Source: Arthrobacter sp. SPG23 (GTDB lineage Bacteria > Actinomycetota > Actinomycetes > Actinomycetales > Micrococcaceae). Taken from it: DNA of 64,000 bases. Position 1 is the stretch's first letter; every line of letters starts with the position of its first letter. Below are positions 36,054 through 43,954 of this stretch, piece by piece. The translations under genes were made by a program, and so were the position numbers. The notes beneath the pieces were generated by a model. That model saw only the letters and a program-made list of their open reading frames with translations. It ran no database searches and was not told where the DNA came from. Location of the stretch: the NCBI RefSeq assembly GCF_000876655.1, contig NZ_JYCN01000001.1:1-64000 (forward strand), in the 5' to 3' direction.

Positions 36054-37556
36054 CTAGTGCCCGGCGTTGAGTTTTCCGGCAAGCCGCTCACGCATCTGGG
36101 TGCTCGCCGAGTTCAGGCCGGTCAGTTCCACTTCCCGGCCGTGCCTTCGGTACTTCTCGGTGACGGCGTCCAGGACGGCGATGGTGGAGGCGTCCCACAG
36201 GTGCGAAGCGTGAAGATCGATGATGACGCGGTCCACCGAGGGGGCGGAATCGCGGGCGTATTCGAACTGGGTGTAGAGGTCGTTGGAGGATGCGAAGAAC
36301 AGCTCTCCGTCCACGGTGTAGGTGGCAACGGTCTCGCCGTTGAGTTCGATCTCCGTGCGTTCAACCGTGGCGAAATGCGCCACCCGCCGGGCAAACATGG
36401 CCATGGCCGCCAGGACGCCCACGCCCACGCCGATGGCCAGGTTGTGCGTGGCCACCACGGTGCCCACCGTGATGAGCATGACCGCGGTTTCGGATTTGGG
36501 CATCCGCTTGAGCGTCTTCGGCGCGATGGAGTGCCAGTCGAACGTGATGGCGGAAACGAAGATCATCACGGCCACGAGCGCGGCCATGGGGATCAGGCCC
36601 ACAACATCGCCCAGCGTCACCACCAGGACCAGCAGGAAGACGCCGGCCAGGAACGTTGAGACCCTGCTCCGGGCGCCGGAGCCCTTGACGTTGATCATGG
36701 TCTGGCCGATCACGGCGCAGCCGCCCATGCCGCCCAGGAAGCCGGTGACGATGTTCGCCACGCCCTGGCCCCAGGACTCGCGGGTCTTGTTCGAGCGGGT
36801 GTCCGTGATGTCGTCAACAAGCTTCGCCGTCATGAGGGATTCCAGCAGGCCCACCAGGGCCATGGACAGCGCGAACGGGGCGAGGATCTGGAAGGTTTCC
36901 AGCGTCAGCGGCACGTTGGGAATGAATAGCGTGGGCAGGCTTTCCGGAAGCTGGCCCTTGTCCTGGACGGCGGGAACGTCGATCCCGGCGAGCACCGCAA
37001 ACAGCGTCAGGGCTACGATCGCCACCAGCGGGGACGGCACGGCTGTGGTCAGCCGCGGGAACGCAACGACAATCACCAGGCCCACAGCCACGAGCGGATA
37101 GACCGGCCACGGCACGTTGATCAGCTCGGGCAGCTGCGCCATGAACACCAGGATGGCCAGTGCGTTCACAAACCCCACCATCACCGACCGCGGAATGAAG
37201 CGCATGAGCTTGGTGACGCCCAGGACGGCGAGGAGGATCTGGAAGACCCCCGCCAGGATCACCCCGGCGATGAGGTAATCCAGGCCGTGGCTCCGCATCA
37301 GCGGAGCGATGACCAAAGCAACCGCGCCGGTGGCCGCGGAGATCATGGCGGGCCGGCCGCCCACAAAGGAAATGGTGACGGCCATGGTGAAGGACGCGAA
37401 CAGCCCGATCCTGGGATCCACGCCGGCAATGACGGAGAAGGCAATCGCTTCGGGGATGAGGGCCAGCGCCACCACCAGTCCGGCGAGGGCCTCCGTCTTG
37501 AGGCGGCGCGGGGAACGGAGCGTAGCCCGGACGGACTGGAGTTGTTCGGGCTTCAT
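36054..37556 (-). CDS. SulP family anion transporter with STAS domain
   Basis: A 500-residue SulP/SLC26-type transporter. The membrane domain (1-390) begins TEALAGLVVALALIPEAIAFS, with the family signature region GFVNALAILVFMAQLPEL and MGGCAVIGQTMINVKGSGARSRVST. The STAS domain (400-490) has DRVIIDLHASHLWDASTIAVLDAVTEKY. Bacterial members carry sulfate or bicarbonate, and this one is reminiscent of Na+-bicarbonate BicA-like proteins. It ends 7 bases upstream of the RelA/SpoT-domain gene's stop, but that gene is itself transcribed first. Confidence 0.92.
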   Translation of the reverse strand: MKPEQLQSVRATLRSPRRLKTEALAGLVVALALIPEAIAFSVIAGVDPRIGLFASFTMAVTISFVGGRPAMISAATGAVALVIAPLMRSHGLDYLIAGVILAGVFQILLAVLGVTKLMRFIPRSVMVGFVNALAILVFMAQLPELINVPWPVYPLVAVGLVIVVAFPRLTTAVPSPLVAIVALTLFAVLAGIDVPAVQDKGQLPESLPTLFIPNVPLTLETFQILAPFALSMALVGLLESLMTAKLVDDITDTRSNKTRESWGQGVANIVTGFLGGMGGCAVIGQTMINVKGSGARSRVSTFLAGVFLLVLVVTLGDVVGLIPMAALVAVMIFVSAITFDWHSIAPKTLKRMPKSETAVMLITVGTVVATHNLAIGVGVGVLAAMAMFARRVAHFATVERTEIELNGETVATYTVDGELFFASSNDLYTQFEYARDSAPSVDRVIIDLHASHLWDASTIAVLDAVTEKYRRHGREVELTGLNSASTQMRERLAGKLNAGH

Positions 37557-37562
37557 GTCTTC

Positions 37563-38669
37563 CTAAAGCTTGGTCTGGCGATAACGCTCGATCTGCTTCA
37601 GCCGCCGCAGGAGGCTGTCGCGCCGGGGGTGCGGAACGGCGTCGGGCGCCTCCGCGGTGAGGTCAATGTGTTTGGTGCCGTACTGCCACAGCAGCAGGTC
37701 ATCCAGCAACCGGTCCGGGCCCGGGGAATACCTGTGGTCCAGGGCTTTGCGGACTTCGGTGATGCGGTTGGCACCGAGCAGCTCAGCAAGCTGCACGGTC
37801 TGGTTGAGGCCGTGGGCCGCCATGAGTTCGGCTGCCCAGCCCCAGTCATCATCCACTTTACGGTCCACGTGCGGCAGGAGGGTCCGCCAGACGTCGCGGA
37901 TCCGGTTCGGGGTGAGCTGTGCAGCGCCCTCGCCGTCCGTGTCCCAGTAGCTGCGCACCTCTTCGTAGCGTTCGTGCAGGTCCGCGAAGGCTGTTTCCAC
38001 CGTTTCCAGCATGGCCGCGGTGGCTGTGAACTGGCGGTCAAAATGCGGGGTCCAGGCGCGGGGGTCCTCGGCCTTGAAACGGATGTCGTGCTCGATCTCG
38101 CTCCAGGCGTGGGCAAAGACGGTGCGGATCTGGCATTCGAAAAAGTAGCTGCCGTTGGGCTGGAGCTCCGGGTTGAACACCTTCTGGTAATCCTTGACGG
38201 CTTCGTTCTGGATGGTCCGCAGGATCAGGTGGCGGCTGGAGTAGCCGTAGGTGCCGGACTCGATGGAGCCGATGTCCTTCTCGCGGTCTCCCCGGCAGTC
38301 AAAGAGCTGGCGCTGGCGCTTGATCAGGTTGGCCGCCACCGCGTTCTCCGCCGGCAGCTTGGTGATGACCCGGACGCCCACCATGTCGTTGAGGGTCCGG
38401 AACGGGTCCGGGAACTTCAGCACGGGCGGCCCGCCCGGTTCCAGCGGCTTCTCCGTGCGGGAGATCTTTTCCTTGAAGGACTCCACTGTTTTGGTGCGGC
38501 CGGTGACAAACAGGGGCGTCACCTCGGTGTCCTTGAGCATGCTGCGGAGCGTGAGCAGGACTTCCCGGGTGACCAGCTTCAGGGCAGGGCGGACCCGTTC
38601 ATAGAGCTCCACGTTTTCCTGCACGGATTCGCGCAGGCCTGCGTCCAGGCGGTCCCAGTTGGTAGCCAT
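37563..38669 (-). CDS. Stand-alone RelA/SpoT-domain alarmone synthetase-like protein
   Basis: A 368-residue protein with a RelA/SpoT nucleotidyltransferase domain at about residues 40-225. Visible motifs are TGRTKTVESFKEKI, DMVGVRVITKLP, the G-loop-like GTYGYSSRHLIL, and FFECQIRTVFAHAWSEIEHDIRFK, which holds the catalytic Glu region. There is no HD hydrolase, TGS or ACT domain. A helical C-terminal extension of about 140 residues is unusual for short SAS enzymes. It likely makes a (p)ppGpp-like nucleotide or pyrophosphorylates tRNA as toxSAS proteins do. No antitoxin-like gene is adjacent. Confidence 0.85.
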   Translation of the reverse strand: MATNWDRLDAGLRESVQENVELYERVRPALKLVTREVLLTLRSMLKDTEVTPLFVTGRTKTVESFKEKISRTEKPLEPGGPPVLKFPDPFRTLNDMVGVRVITKLPAENAVAANLIKRQRQLFDCRGDREKDIGSIESGTYGYSSRHLILRTIQNEAVKDYQKVFNPELQPNGSYFFECQIRTVFAHAWSEIEHDIRFKAEDPRAWTPHFDRQFTATAAMLETVETAFADLHERYEEVRSYWDTDGEGAAQLTPNRIRDVWRTLLPHVDRKVDDDWGWAAELMAAHGLNQTVQLAELLGANRITEVRKALDHRYSPGPDRLLDDLLLWQYGTKHIDLTAEAPDAVPHPRRDSLLRRLKQIERYRQTKL

Positions 38670-38801
38670 GGTTCCAGCTTACGGGCGGCCTGTGACAGCA
38701 GGGCGGGTGACACCCCCGCGGCTGTTCGGTCCGTGGCGCCGGCCCACGGTGCGCGCCGCCGTCGTCGACCGCGCTGGCGCAAAGCTGTCCGGCACCCAAG
38801 G

Positions 38802-38807
38802 TAGGCT
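38802..38807 (+). promoter_or_regulatory. -10 element for a leaderless gene
   Basis: TAGGCT ends 6 bases before ATG 38814. It marks the ancestral start of the frameshifted lipoprotein hydrolase. Confidence 0.65.
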
Positions 38808-38813
38808 CGGCAC

Positions 38814-38926
38814 ATGGCTGATGTGCGGCGTCGGACCCTGCTTTCGCAGGGCTGTCCGGTGCCGCCGCAGCAGTGACACTGGGGGCACTGTCCGCTTCCT
38901 GTTCGTCGGGCCCGAAGGAGGACGCA
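38814..38926 (+). pseudogene. Frameshifted Tat-lipoprotein signal peptide of the next gene
   Basis: ATG 38814 reads ADVRRRTLLSQG and then stops at 38874-38876. In the +2-shifted frame the same DNA reads AGLSGAAAAVTLGALSASCS straight into the hydrolase frame. Joined near 38843-38846, they give a classic twin-arginine lipoprotein signal (RRRTLLSAGLSG, hydrophobic core, LSASC lipobox). One missing base, for example a C in CTTTCGCAGG, explains the break. This may be a true mutation or a sequencing or assembly error. Confidence 0.75.
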
Positions 38927-39721
38927 GTGAAGCGGCACAAGTACCAATACGGCGATGACCCCAGCCAGTGGGGTGAACTCTTCCTGCCGGACGCCCCTGG
39001 AACCCGGGGCGTGGTGGTGGTCATCCACGGCGGATACTGGCGCTCGCAGTACGGTGCCGAGCTCGGCGAACCGCTGGCCAGGGACCTTGCCATGCACGGT
39101 ATGCCGGCCTGGAACCTGGAGTACCGGCGTGCCGGCAACGGCGGCGGCTGGCCGCACACCTTCGAGGACGTGCTGGCTGGCATCGACAAGCTCCGGGACG
39201 TTGCCGCGATGCACGGGCTGGGCCTCGAGAAGGTGGTGGCCCTGGGCCACTCGGCCGGCGGGCACCTGGCCGTCTGGGCGGCCGGCCGTTCCCGCCTGGA
39301 GCAGCTCGGGGCGCCGGACGCTGACCGCCAGTTGCAGCGGAAGCACGACGACGGCGCCGTGCACCTCACCGGGGTGGTCAGCCAGGCCGGCCTCCTGAAC
39401 CTGGCCGATGCCGAAAAGCTGAACCTCAGCAACGGCGCGGTCAGCAACCTGCTGGGCGGTTCGTCAGGGAAGTACCCGAAACGGCACAAGTTTGTTGATC
39501 CCATGAGCGCGGTGCCGCTGCGGGTCCCTGTTTACGCAGTCCACGGAACCGACGACGACGACGTTCCGGCCAGCCAGTCCGTGTCCTACGCCAGCGCGGC
39601 CAAGGCTGCCGGCGCCCCCGTCCAGCTGCTGAACGTGCCCGGCGACCACTTCTCCCTGATTGACCCCAAGGCGCCGGCCTACCGCAAGTGCCGGGACCTG
39701 GTGCAGGAACTCCTGGGCTGA
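38927..39721 (+). CDS. Alpha/beta hydrolase (esterase/BD-FAE-like), body of a broken lipoprotein
   Basis: A 264-residue hydrolase if translation begins at GTG 38927, which has a strong GAAGGAGG at 38914-38921. The fold shows the oxyanion motif VVVVIHGGYWRSQYG, the nucleophile GHSAGGHLAVWAA, and Asp/His in YAVHGTDDDDVP and NVPGDHFSLID. It resembles kynurenine-formamidase/feruloyl-esterase-like esterases. The lost upstream signal implies that the ancestral protein was exported and lipid-anchored, while the present product would stay in the cytoplasm. GTG 38873 in the same frame is another possible start. Confidence 0.85.
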   Translation: MKRHKYQYGDDPSQWGELFLPDAPGTRGVVVVIHGGYWRSQYGAELGEPLARDLAMHGMPAWNLEYRRAGNGGGWPHTFEDVLAGIDKLRDVAAMHGLGLEKVVALGHSAGGHLAVWAAGRSRLEQLGAPDADRQLQRKHDDGAVHLTGVVSQAGLLNLADAEKLNLSNGAVSNLLGGSSGKYPKRHKFVDPMSAVPLRVPVYAVHGTDDDDVPASQSVSYASAAKAAGAPVQLLNVPGDHFSLIDPKAPAYRKCRDLVQELLG

Positions 39722-39746
39722 ACCGGCACGGTCCGTCCCGTAGACT
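39718..39746 (+). promoter_or_regulatory. nhaA promoter
   Basis: CTGAAC at 39718-39723 and TAGACT at 39741-39746 are spaced by 17 bases. The predicted start is near 39753. Confidence 0.6.
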
Positions 39747-39752
39747 GGACTA

Positions 39753-39810
39753 AGGTGCGCCGGGAAGTCTGGTCGGCATAATTTTGTCGACTCAACGTTT
39801 AGGACGTTTC
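39753..39810 (+). promoter_or_regulatory. Structured nhaA leader, candidate cation riboswitch
   Basis: The 58-base leader holds GGTGCGCCGGGAAGTCTGGT at 39754-39773 followed by CGGC, where CCGG pairs with CTGG. A second hairpin, AACGT/ACGTT at 39794-39808, places the AGGA ribosome site partly in its loop and arm. The core resembles, from memory, the nhaA-I class reported as Li+-responsive. That assignment is unproven. Confidence 0.5.
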
Positions 39811-41160
39811 ATGAGCCACACCCCTACGCCCACACCCGACGCCAAACCGCGCACTATTCTCGGCTACGGCAGTTACGCAGAATCGCTCCGCATAGGTGAG
39901 ATCCTGCGCAAGGAAACGGTAGGCGGCGCCCTCTTGGTGGCCGCGGCCGTCATCGCCTTGATCTGGGCCAATTCACCGGCGTCCGACAGCTACTTCGCCT
40001 TGCGGGATTACAAAATCGGCTATGAGCCCTGGCACCTCGAACTGAGCCTGGGCGCCTGGGCTGCCGACGGACTGCTGGCCATCTTCTTCTTCCTGGTGGG
40101 CCTGGAACTCAAGCGTGAATTCGTGGCGGGCGACCTCCGCCAGCTCAACAAATCGATCGTGCCCGTGGCGGCCGCAGCCGGAGGCGTGATTGTTCCCGCC
40201 CTGATCTACGTTGCGGTGAACGTCTACAGCCCTGAAACCCTGCGCGGGTGGGCCATCCCCACGGCCACCGACATCGCGTTCGCGGTGGCCGTCCTGGCCA
40301 TCATCGGCTCACACCTGCCCAGCGCCCTGCGCATCTTCCTGCTCACCCTGGCAGTGGTGGATGACCTGATCGCCATCAGCATCATCGCGTTCTTCTACTC
40401 CAGCGACATCCAGGCAGCCCCGCTGCTGCTCGCACTCATCCCGCTGGCCCTCTATGCCTTCCTGGCCCAGAAGTACCGCCGCTTCTTCGGCACCCACTTC
40501 ATGGCCGCCTGGGCCATCCTCCTGCCGCTCGGCATCGTCACGTGGGCGCTGGTGCACGCCTCCGGCATCCACGCCACGGTGGCCGGCGTCCTGCTGGGGT
40601 TCGCCGTTCCGGTGCTCCGTTCCAAGGCCAGCGGGGGTCCGGAAGCCGGCCCCGGCCTCGCGGAAATCTTCGAACACCGGTTCCGTCCCATCTCCGCCGG
40701 AGTGGCCGTTCCCATCTTCGCCTTCTTCTCCGCCGGCGTGGCCGTAGGCGGCTGGGAAGGCCTGGGCTCCGCCCTGGCCGACCCCGTGGCCATCGGCATC
40801 ATCATGGCGCTCGTCCTGGGCAAGCCGATCGGCATCATGGGCACCACGTGGATCCTCACCAAGGTCACCAGGGCGCGGCTGGACTCGTCCTTCAAGTGGG
40901 TCGACGTCTTTGGCGTATCACTGCTGGCCGGAATCGGCTTCACGGTGTCCCTGCTGGTCGCGGAACTCAGCTTCGGCCACGGCAGCCTGCATGACGACCA
41001 TGCCAAGGTGGGCATCCTGGCGGCATCGTTCCTCGCCGCCATCCTGGCCACCGTGGTGCTGCGGACCAGGAACCGCCAGTACCGCCTGGCGGAGGAGCGG
41101 GAGAAGGTCGACTCGGACCAGGATGGCATCCCGGACGTCTACGAGCACGAGAACCGCTAG
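39811..41160 (+). CDS. nhaA: Na+/H+ antiporter NhaA
   Basis: A 449-residue, 12-helix antiporter that exports Na+ or Li+ in exchange for protons. The functional aspartates are visible in the unwound helix 4 region ([15 protein letters not shown]) and helix 5 ([15 protein letters not shown]). The end [13 protein letters not shown] is a hydrophilic, calcium-motif-like tail. ATG 39811 has AGGA at 39801-39804; a TTG at 39784 is inside the leader and unlikely. Expression may be controlled by the structured leader. Confidence 0.96.
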   Translation: MSHTPTPTPDAKPRTILGYGSYAESLRIGEILRKETVGGALLVAAAVIALIWANSPASDSYFALRDYKIGYEPWHLELSLGAWAADGLLAIFFFLVGLELKREFVAGDLRQLNKSIVPVAAAAGGVIVPALIYVAVNVYSPETLRGWAIPTATDIAFAVAVLAIIGSHLPSALRIFLLTLAVVDDLIAISIIAFFYSSDIQAAPLLLALIPLALYAFLAQKYRRFFGTHFMAAWAILLPLGIVTWALVHASGIHATVAGVLLGFAVPVLRSKASGGPEAGPGLAEIFEHRFRPISAGVAVPIFAFFSAGVAVGGWEGLGSALADPVAIGIIMALVLGKPIGIMGTTWILTKVTRARLDSSFKWVDVFGVSLLAGIGFTVSLLVAELSFGHGSLHDDHAKVGILAASFLAAILATVVLRTRNRQYRLAEEREKVDSDQDGIPDVYEHENR

Positions 41161-41165
41161 CCTCC

Positions 41166-42785
41166 TCAACTGGTGAGGTCGCGCCGCCCCAGCAGGTAGG
41201 CCGCCAACCCGGCTCCGGCCACCGAGACGGCAGCCATCAGCAGGGCCCCTGTTCCGTTGAAGGCTTCCACGGGCATTGCCGAGGAGTGGCGGAACGGGCT
41301 CAGTTCCTGGATCCACCCGGGCAGCCGGAACATTTCCCCGAACTCGCCCAGGACCAGCCCGGCGGCCAGCAAGCTCCAGCCGAGGGCAGCCGCCAGCCGT
41401 GGAAGGAGGGCGAAAGCGAGGGCTGTCAGGGCCACGAAAACCAGCGCGGCCGGAACATGCGCCACCGCGGCCAGGAGGATCAGGACGGCGGGGTGGCTGC
41501 CGGCCTCCGTCAGGCCGAGGCCCAGCGCGGCGGCGGCCCCCGTTATTGCGGACACAGCCAGCACCGAGATGCCCGCGACGGCCAGGGTGGCTCCGAGCCA
41601 GCGGGCCTTGGAGCGTGGCGTGGCCAGCAGGATTTCCGCCCGGCCCTCGTCCTCCTCGGCCCGCAGCCGGAGGGTGGCCTGGACCCCGGCCCCGGCGGCC
41701 AGGACCCCTGCCATGCCTAGAAGCGCGGCGGTAAACACGTCCACGATGTCCAGCTGGCTTCCTGGAACCAGCTGGCCGATAAGGTCGCCCAGCGAGGGGT
41801 TGCCCTCGGCGACCTGGCCCACCATGGGGCCGAGCCCTCCCGCGATGGCCCCCATGACCGCGGCACCCGCGCTCCAGCCGGCGAGGGTTCCGCGCTGCAG
41901 CCGCCACGCCAGGCCAAAGAGCGACTGCCCGGCGACGCCGGCGCGCTCCTTTCCAACGCCGGCGGCCAGGAGGCTGGCACCAAGGTCCCGCCGTTCCCGA
42001 AGGAACACCACGCCAGTTCCGAGGACCGCTGCGGCTGAGGCCAGGACCAGCAGCGGCACCGGGTCCGGCTCGGTGAACGGCCTGGCGCGCTGGCCCCAGC
42101 CGATCGGGGAAAGTAGCGACGGCCAGGCGGGAGTCACGTGCAGGAAATCGTCGCTGGCGCTGCCCAGTGCGTCGCCGATGCCCCTGACAAGGTAGGCCAG
42201 GCCAACCAAAGCTGCGGAAACCCCGTTGGCACCGCGGCCCGAAGGCATGAGTTGTGAGACGGCTGCTGCCGCGGCAACGAAGAAGACGCCCACAGCGCCC
42301 ACTGCCAGTCCCGCAGTGACGGACCCGGGCGCGGGAAGTCCGCCCGCCGCGAATCCGGCAGCCAGCACCATGGCCAGTGCGGTATTGGCGGCGACTCCGA
42401 CCATGAGCGTGGCGGAGAGCGGAGCGGACCGTGAAATGGGGGCGGTGCCAAAGAGCTCGGAGCGTCCCAGCTCCTCGTCGTGCCGGGTGTGGCGCACCAC
42501 CAGGAACGTGCTCATCAGCCCGGCAAGCACTGCCGTGAAGGAAAAGCCCTGGAAAAAGACCACCTCCCCGAGCCCGGTGCCATCGGGCAGGCCCCGCAGG
42601 AACAGGAAGGCAGGGCTGCCCGCGGCCACCATGACGATCATGGCCCGTTCGGGTTCGCCGCCAAACGCCGTGCCCACCGCCGCGGCCATGGCATACCCGA
42701 GCAGCCCCGCCCCTGCGATCCAGACTGCAAGCACCCACCGGTCCTGCCGGGCCTGGGCGACGGCAAGCCGGACAATCCCGCGCAT
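41166..42785 (-). CDS. ABC exporter permease (ABC-2 type, large)
   Basis: A 539-residue membrane protein with about 12 helices and Ala/Gly-rich loops, matching the actinobacterial polyketide-antibiotic exporter permease group (two fused six-helix halves). Signs are SFTAVLAGLMSTFLVVRHTRHDEELGRSELFG and, in the second half, ATLRLRAEEDEGRAEILLATP. It starts at the last base of the ATPase gene stop, so the pair is coupled. Export of a drug or lipid is likely; the substrate is unknown. Confidence 0.85.
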   Translation of the reverse strand: MRGIVRLAVAQARQDRWVLAVWIAGAGLLGYAMAAAVGTAFGGEPERAMIVMVAAGSPAFLFLRGLPDGTGLGEVVFFQGFSFTAVLAGLMSTFLVVRHTRHDEELGRSELFGTAPISRSAPLSATLMVGVAANTALAMVLAAGFAAGGLPAPGSVTAGLAVGAVGVFFVAAAAAVSQLMPSGRGANGVSAALVGLAYLVRGIGDALGSASDDFLHVTPAWPSLLSPIGWGQRARPFTEPDPVPLLVLASAAAVLGTGVVFLRERRDLGASLLAAGVGKERAGVAGQSLFGLAWRLQRGTLAGWSAGAAVMGAIAGGLGPMVGQVAEGNPSLGDLIGQLVPGSQLDIVDVFTAALLGMAGVLAAGAGVQATLRLRAEEDEGRAEILLATPRSKARWLGATLAVAGISVLAVSAITGAAAALGLGLTEAGSHPAVLILLAAVAHVPAALVFVALTALAFALLPRLAAALGWSLLAAGLVLGEFGEMFRLPGWIQELSPFRHSSAMPVEAFNGTGALLMAAVSVAGAGLAAYLLGRRDLTS

Positions 42786-43696
42786 CAGAGCACCTGGCCG
42801 TTGAGGTCGCGGTAGTGCCGCAGGAAAAGCGACTCCAGCGACGGCGGCGCCACGGCAAGGCCCGCCACCCCGGCCCCGCCCAGGGCCGACAAAACAGCGG
42901 CGAGGTCCCCCGCGTCGGCGTCGAACTCCACTCCCGTCCCGGCGGTGCGGACACCGTGCACCACGGGCAGCAAGGCGAGTGCGTCCTGTGCGCTGAGGCC
43001 CAGGACGGTGAAATGGGTCCGGCTGAGGTGACGGAGTTCCTTCAGGGACCCGGATTCGACGGCGGTTCCGGTCCTGATGATCGTCACCCTGTCGCAGAGC
43101 TGTTCCACTTCGCCGAGGATGTGGCAGGACAGCAGCACCGTGGCTCCGTCACTGCGGACCCGCTGGATGTGCCGCCGGAAGACGGCATCCATGATCGGAT
43201 CCAGGCCGGCGCTGGGTTCGTCCAGCAGATAAAGGCGGGCCGGCCGGCACATCGCCGCGATGAGCGCCACTTTCTGCCGGTTGCCCTTGGAGTACGTCCG
43301 GATCTTCTTGCGGGGGTCCAACTCGAAGTCCTCCACGAGCTGCCGGCGCAGTGACTGGTCTGCGCCGCCGCGCAGGCCTGTCAGCAGGTCGATCACCTCG
43401 CCCCCGCTCAGGTTCGGCCACAGGCTGACGTCACCCGGAACGTACGCGATGTCGCGGTGGGTGCGGACCGGGTCGGCCCACGGATCCTGGCCAAAGACCT
43501 TCACGGCTCCGGACGTAGCCCTGATGAGGCCCAGCAGGATGCGCAGCGTGGTGGACTTGCCGGCGCCATTCGGACCCAGGAAGCCGTGGACCTCGCCTTC
43601 CCCGACGGTGAGATCAAGCCCATTCAGGGCACGGGCGGAGCCGAAGTCTTTTACGAGCCGGGACACTTCAACAACGGGAGGCGGTCCGGGGTTCAT
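42785..43696 (-). CDS. ABC exporter ATP-binding protein
   Basis: A 303-residue DrrA/CcmA-like ATPase. It has Walker A GFLGPNGAGKST (about residue 40), signature-like YSKGNRQKVALIAAM, and Walker B RLYLLDEPSAGLDP, followed by the H-loop in SCHILGEVEQLCD. A C-terminal DUF4162-like extension follows. AAAGGAA precedes the ATG. It energises the permease encoded immediately downstream. Confidence 0.93.
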   Translation of the reverse strand: MNPGPPPVVEVSRLVKDFGSARALNGLDLTVGEGEVHGFLGPNGAGKSTTLRILLGLIRATSGAVKVFGQDPWADPVRTHRDIAYVPGDVSLWPNLSGGEVIDLLTGLRGGADQSLRRQLVEDFELDPRKKIRTYSKGNRQKVALIAAMCRPARLYLLDEPSAGLDPIMDAVFRRHIQRVRSDGATVLLSCHILGEVEQLCDRVTIIRTGTAVESGSLKELRHLSRTHFTVLGLSAQDALALLPVVHGVRTAGTGVEFDADAGDLAAVLSALGGAGVAGLAVAPPSLESLFLRHYRDLNGQVL

Positions 43697-43881
43697 GGCC
43701 AGTTCCTTTCAAGGCAAGGACGCAGCACCCGTGGCGGCCGCCAGGGCACTCCGCGGACTTTCCCGCAGGCCGACCAGGCTTCCCGGCTCTCCGATCCACA
43801 GTTTACAAGCGGCACGCCGGACGCGTAAGTGCAGGCGGCGCGGACCAGCACCGCTCCGTGGCAGGACGATGAACCGGGCGA

Positions 43882-43910
43882 TTGAAAGACCATACCCCTC
43901 CGGGTATGGT
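43882..43910 (+). promoter_or_regulatory. Promoter with perfect CsoR/CstR-like operator
   Basis: TTGAAA (43882-43887) and TATGGT (43905-43910) are spaced by 17 bases. ACCATACCC-N4-GGGTATGGT (43889-43910), a perfect 9-bp inverted repeat, fills the spacer and -10. This is the pattern of CsoR-family (copper or persulfide) repressor sites. Confidence 0.8.
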
Positions 43911-43954
43911 CGTGGTATGGCATCGAAGCCGCCGCCACCGTCGAGGAGGAAATC

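Noticed and set aside
40918..42954. Very long minus-strand open frame (about 680 codons) across nhaA and the ABC exporter permease
   Set aside because: Its translation is Arg/Gly/Pro-rich without family motifs and lies in another frame of two well-supported genes; it is an effect of high GC.
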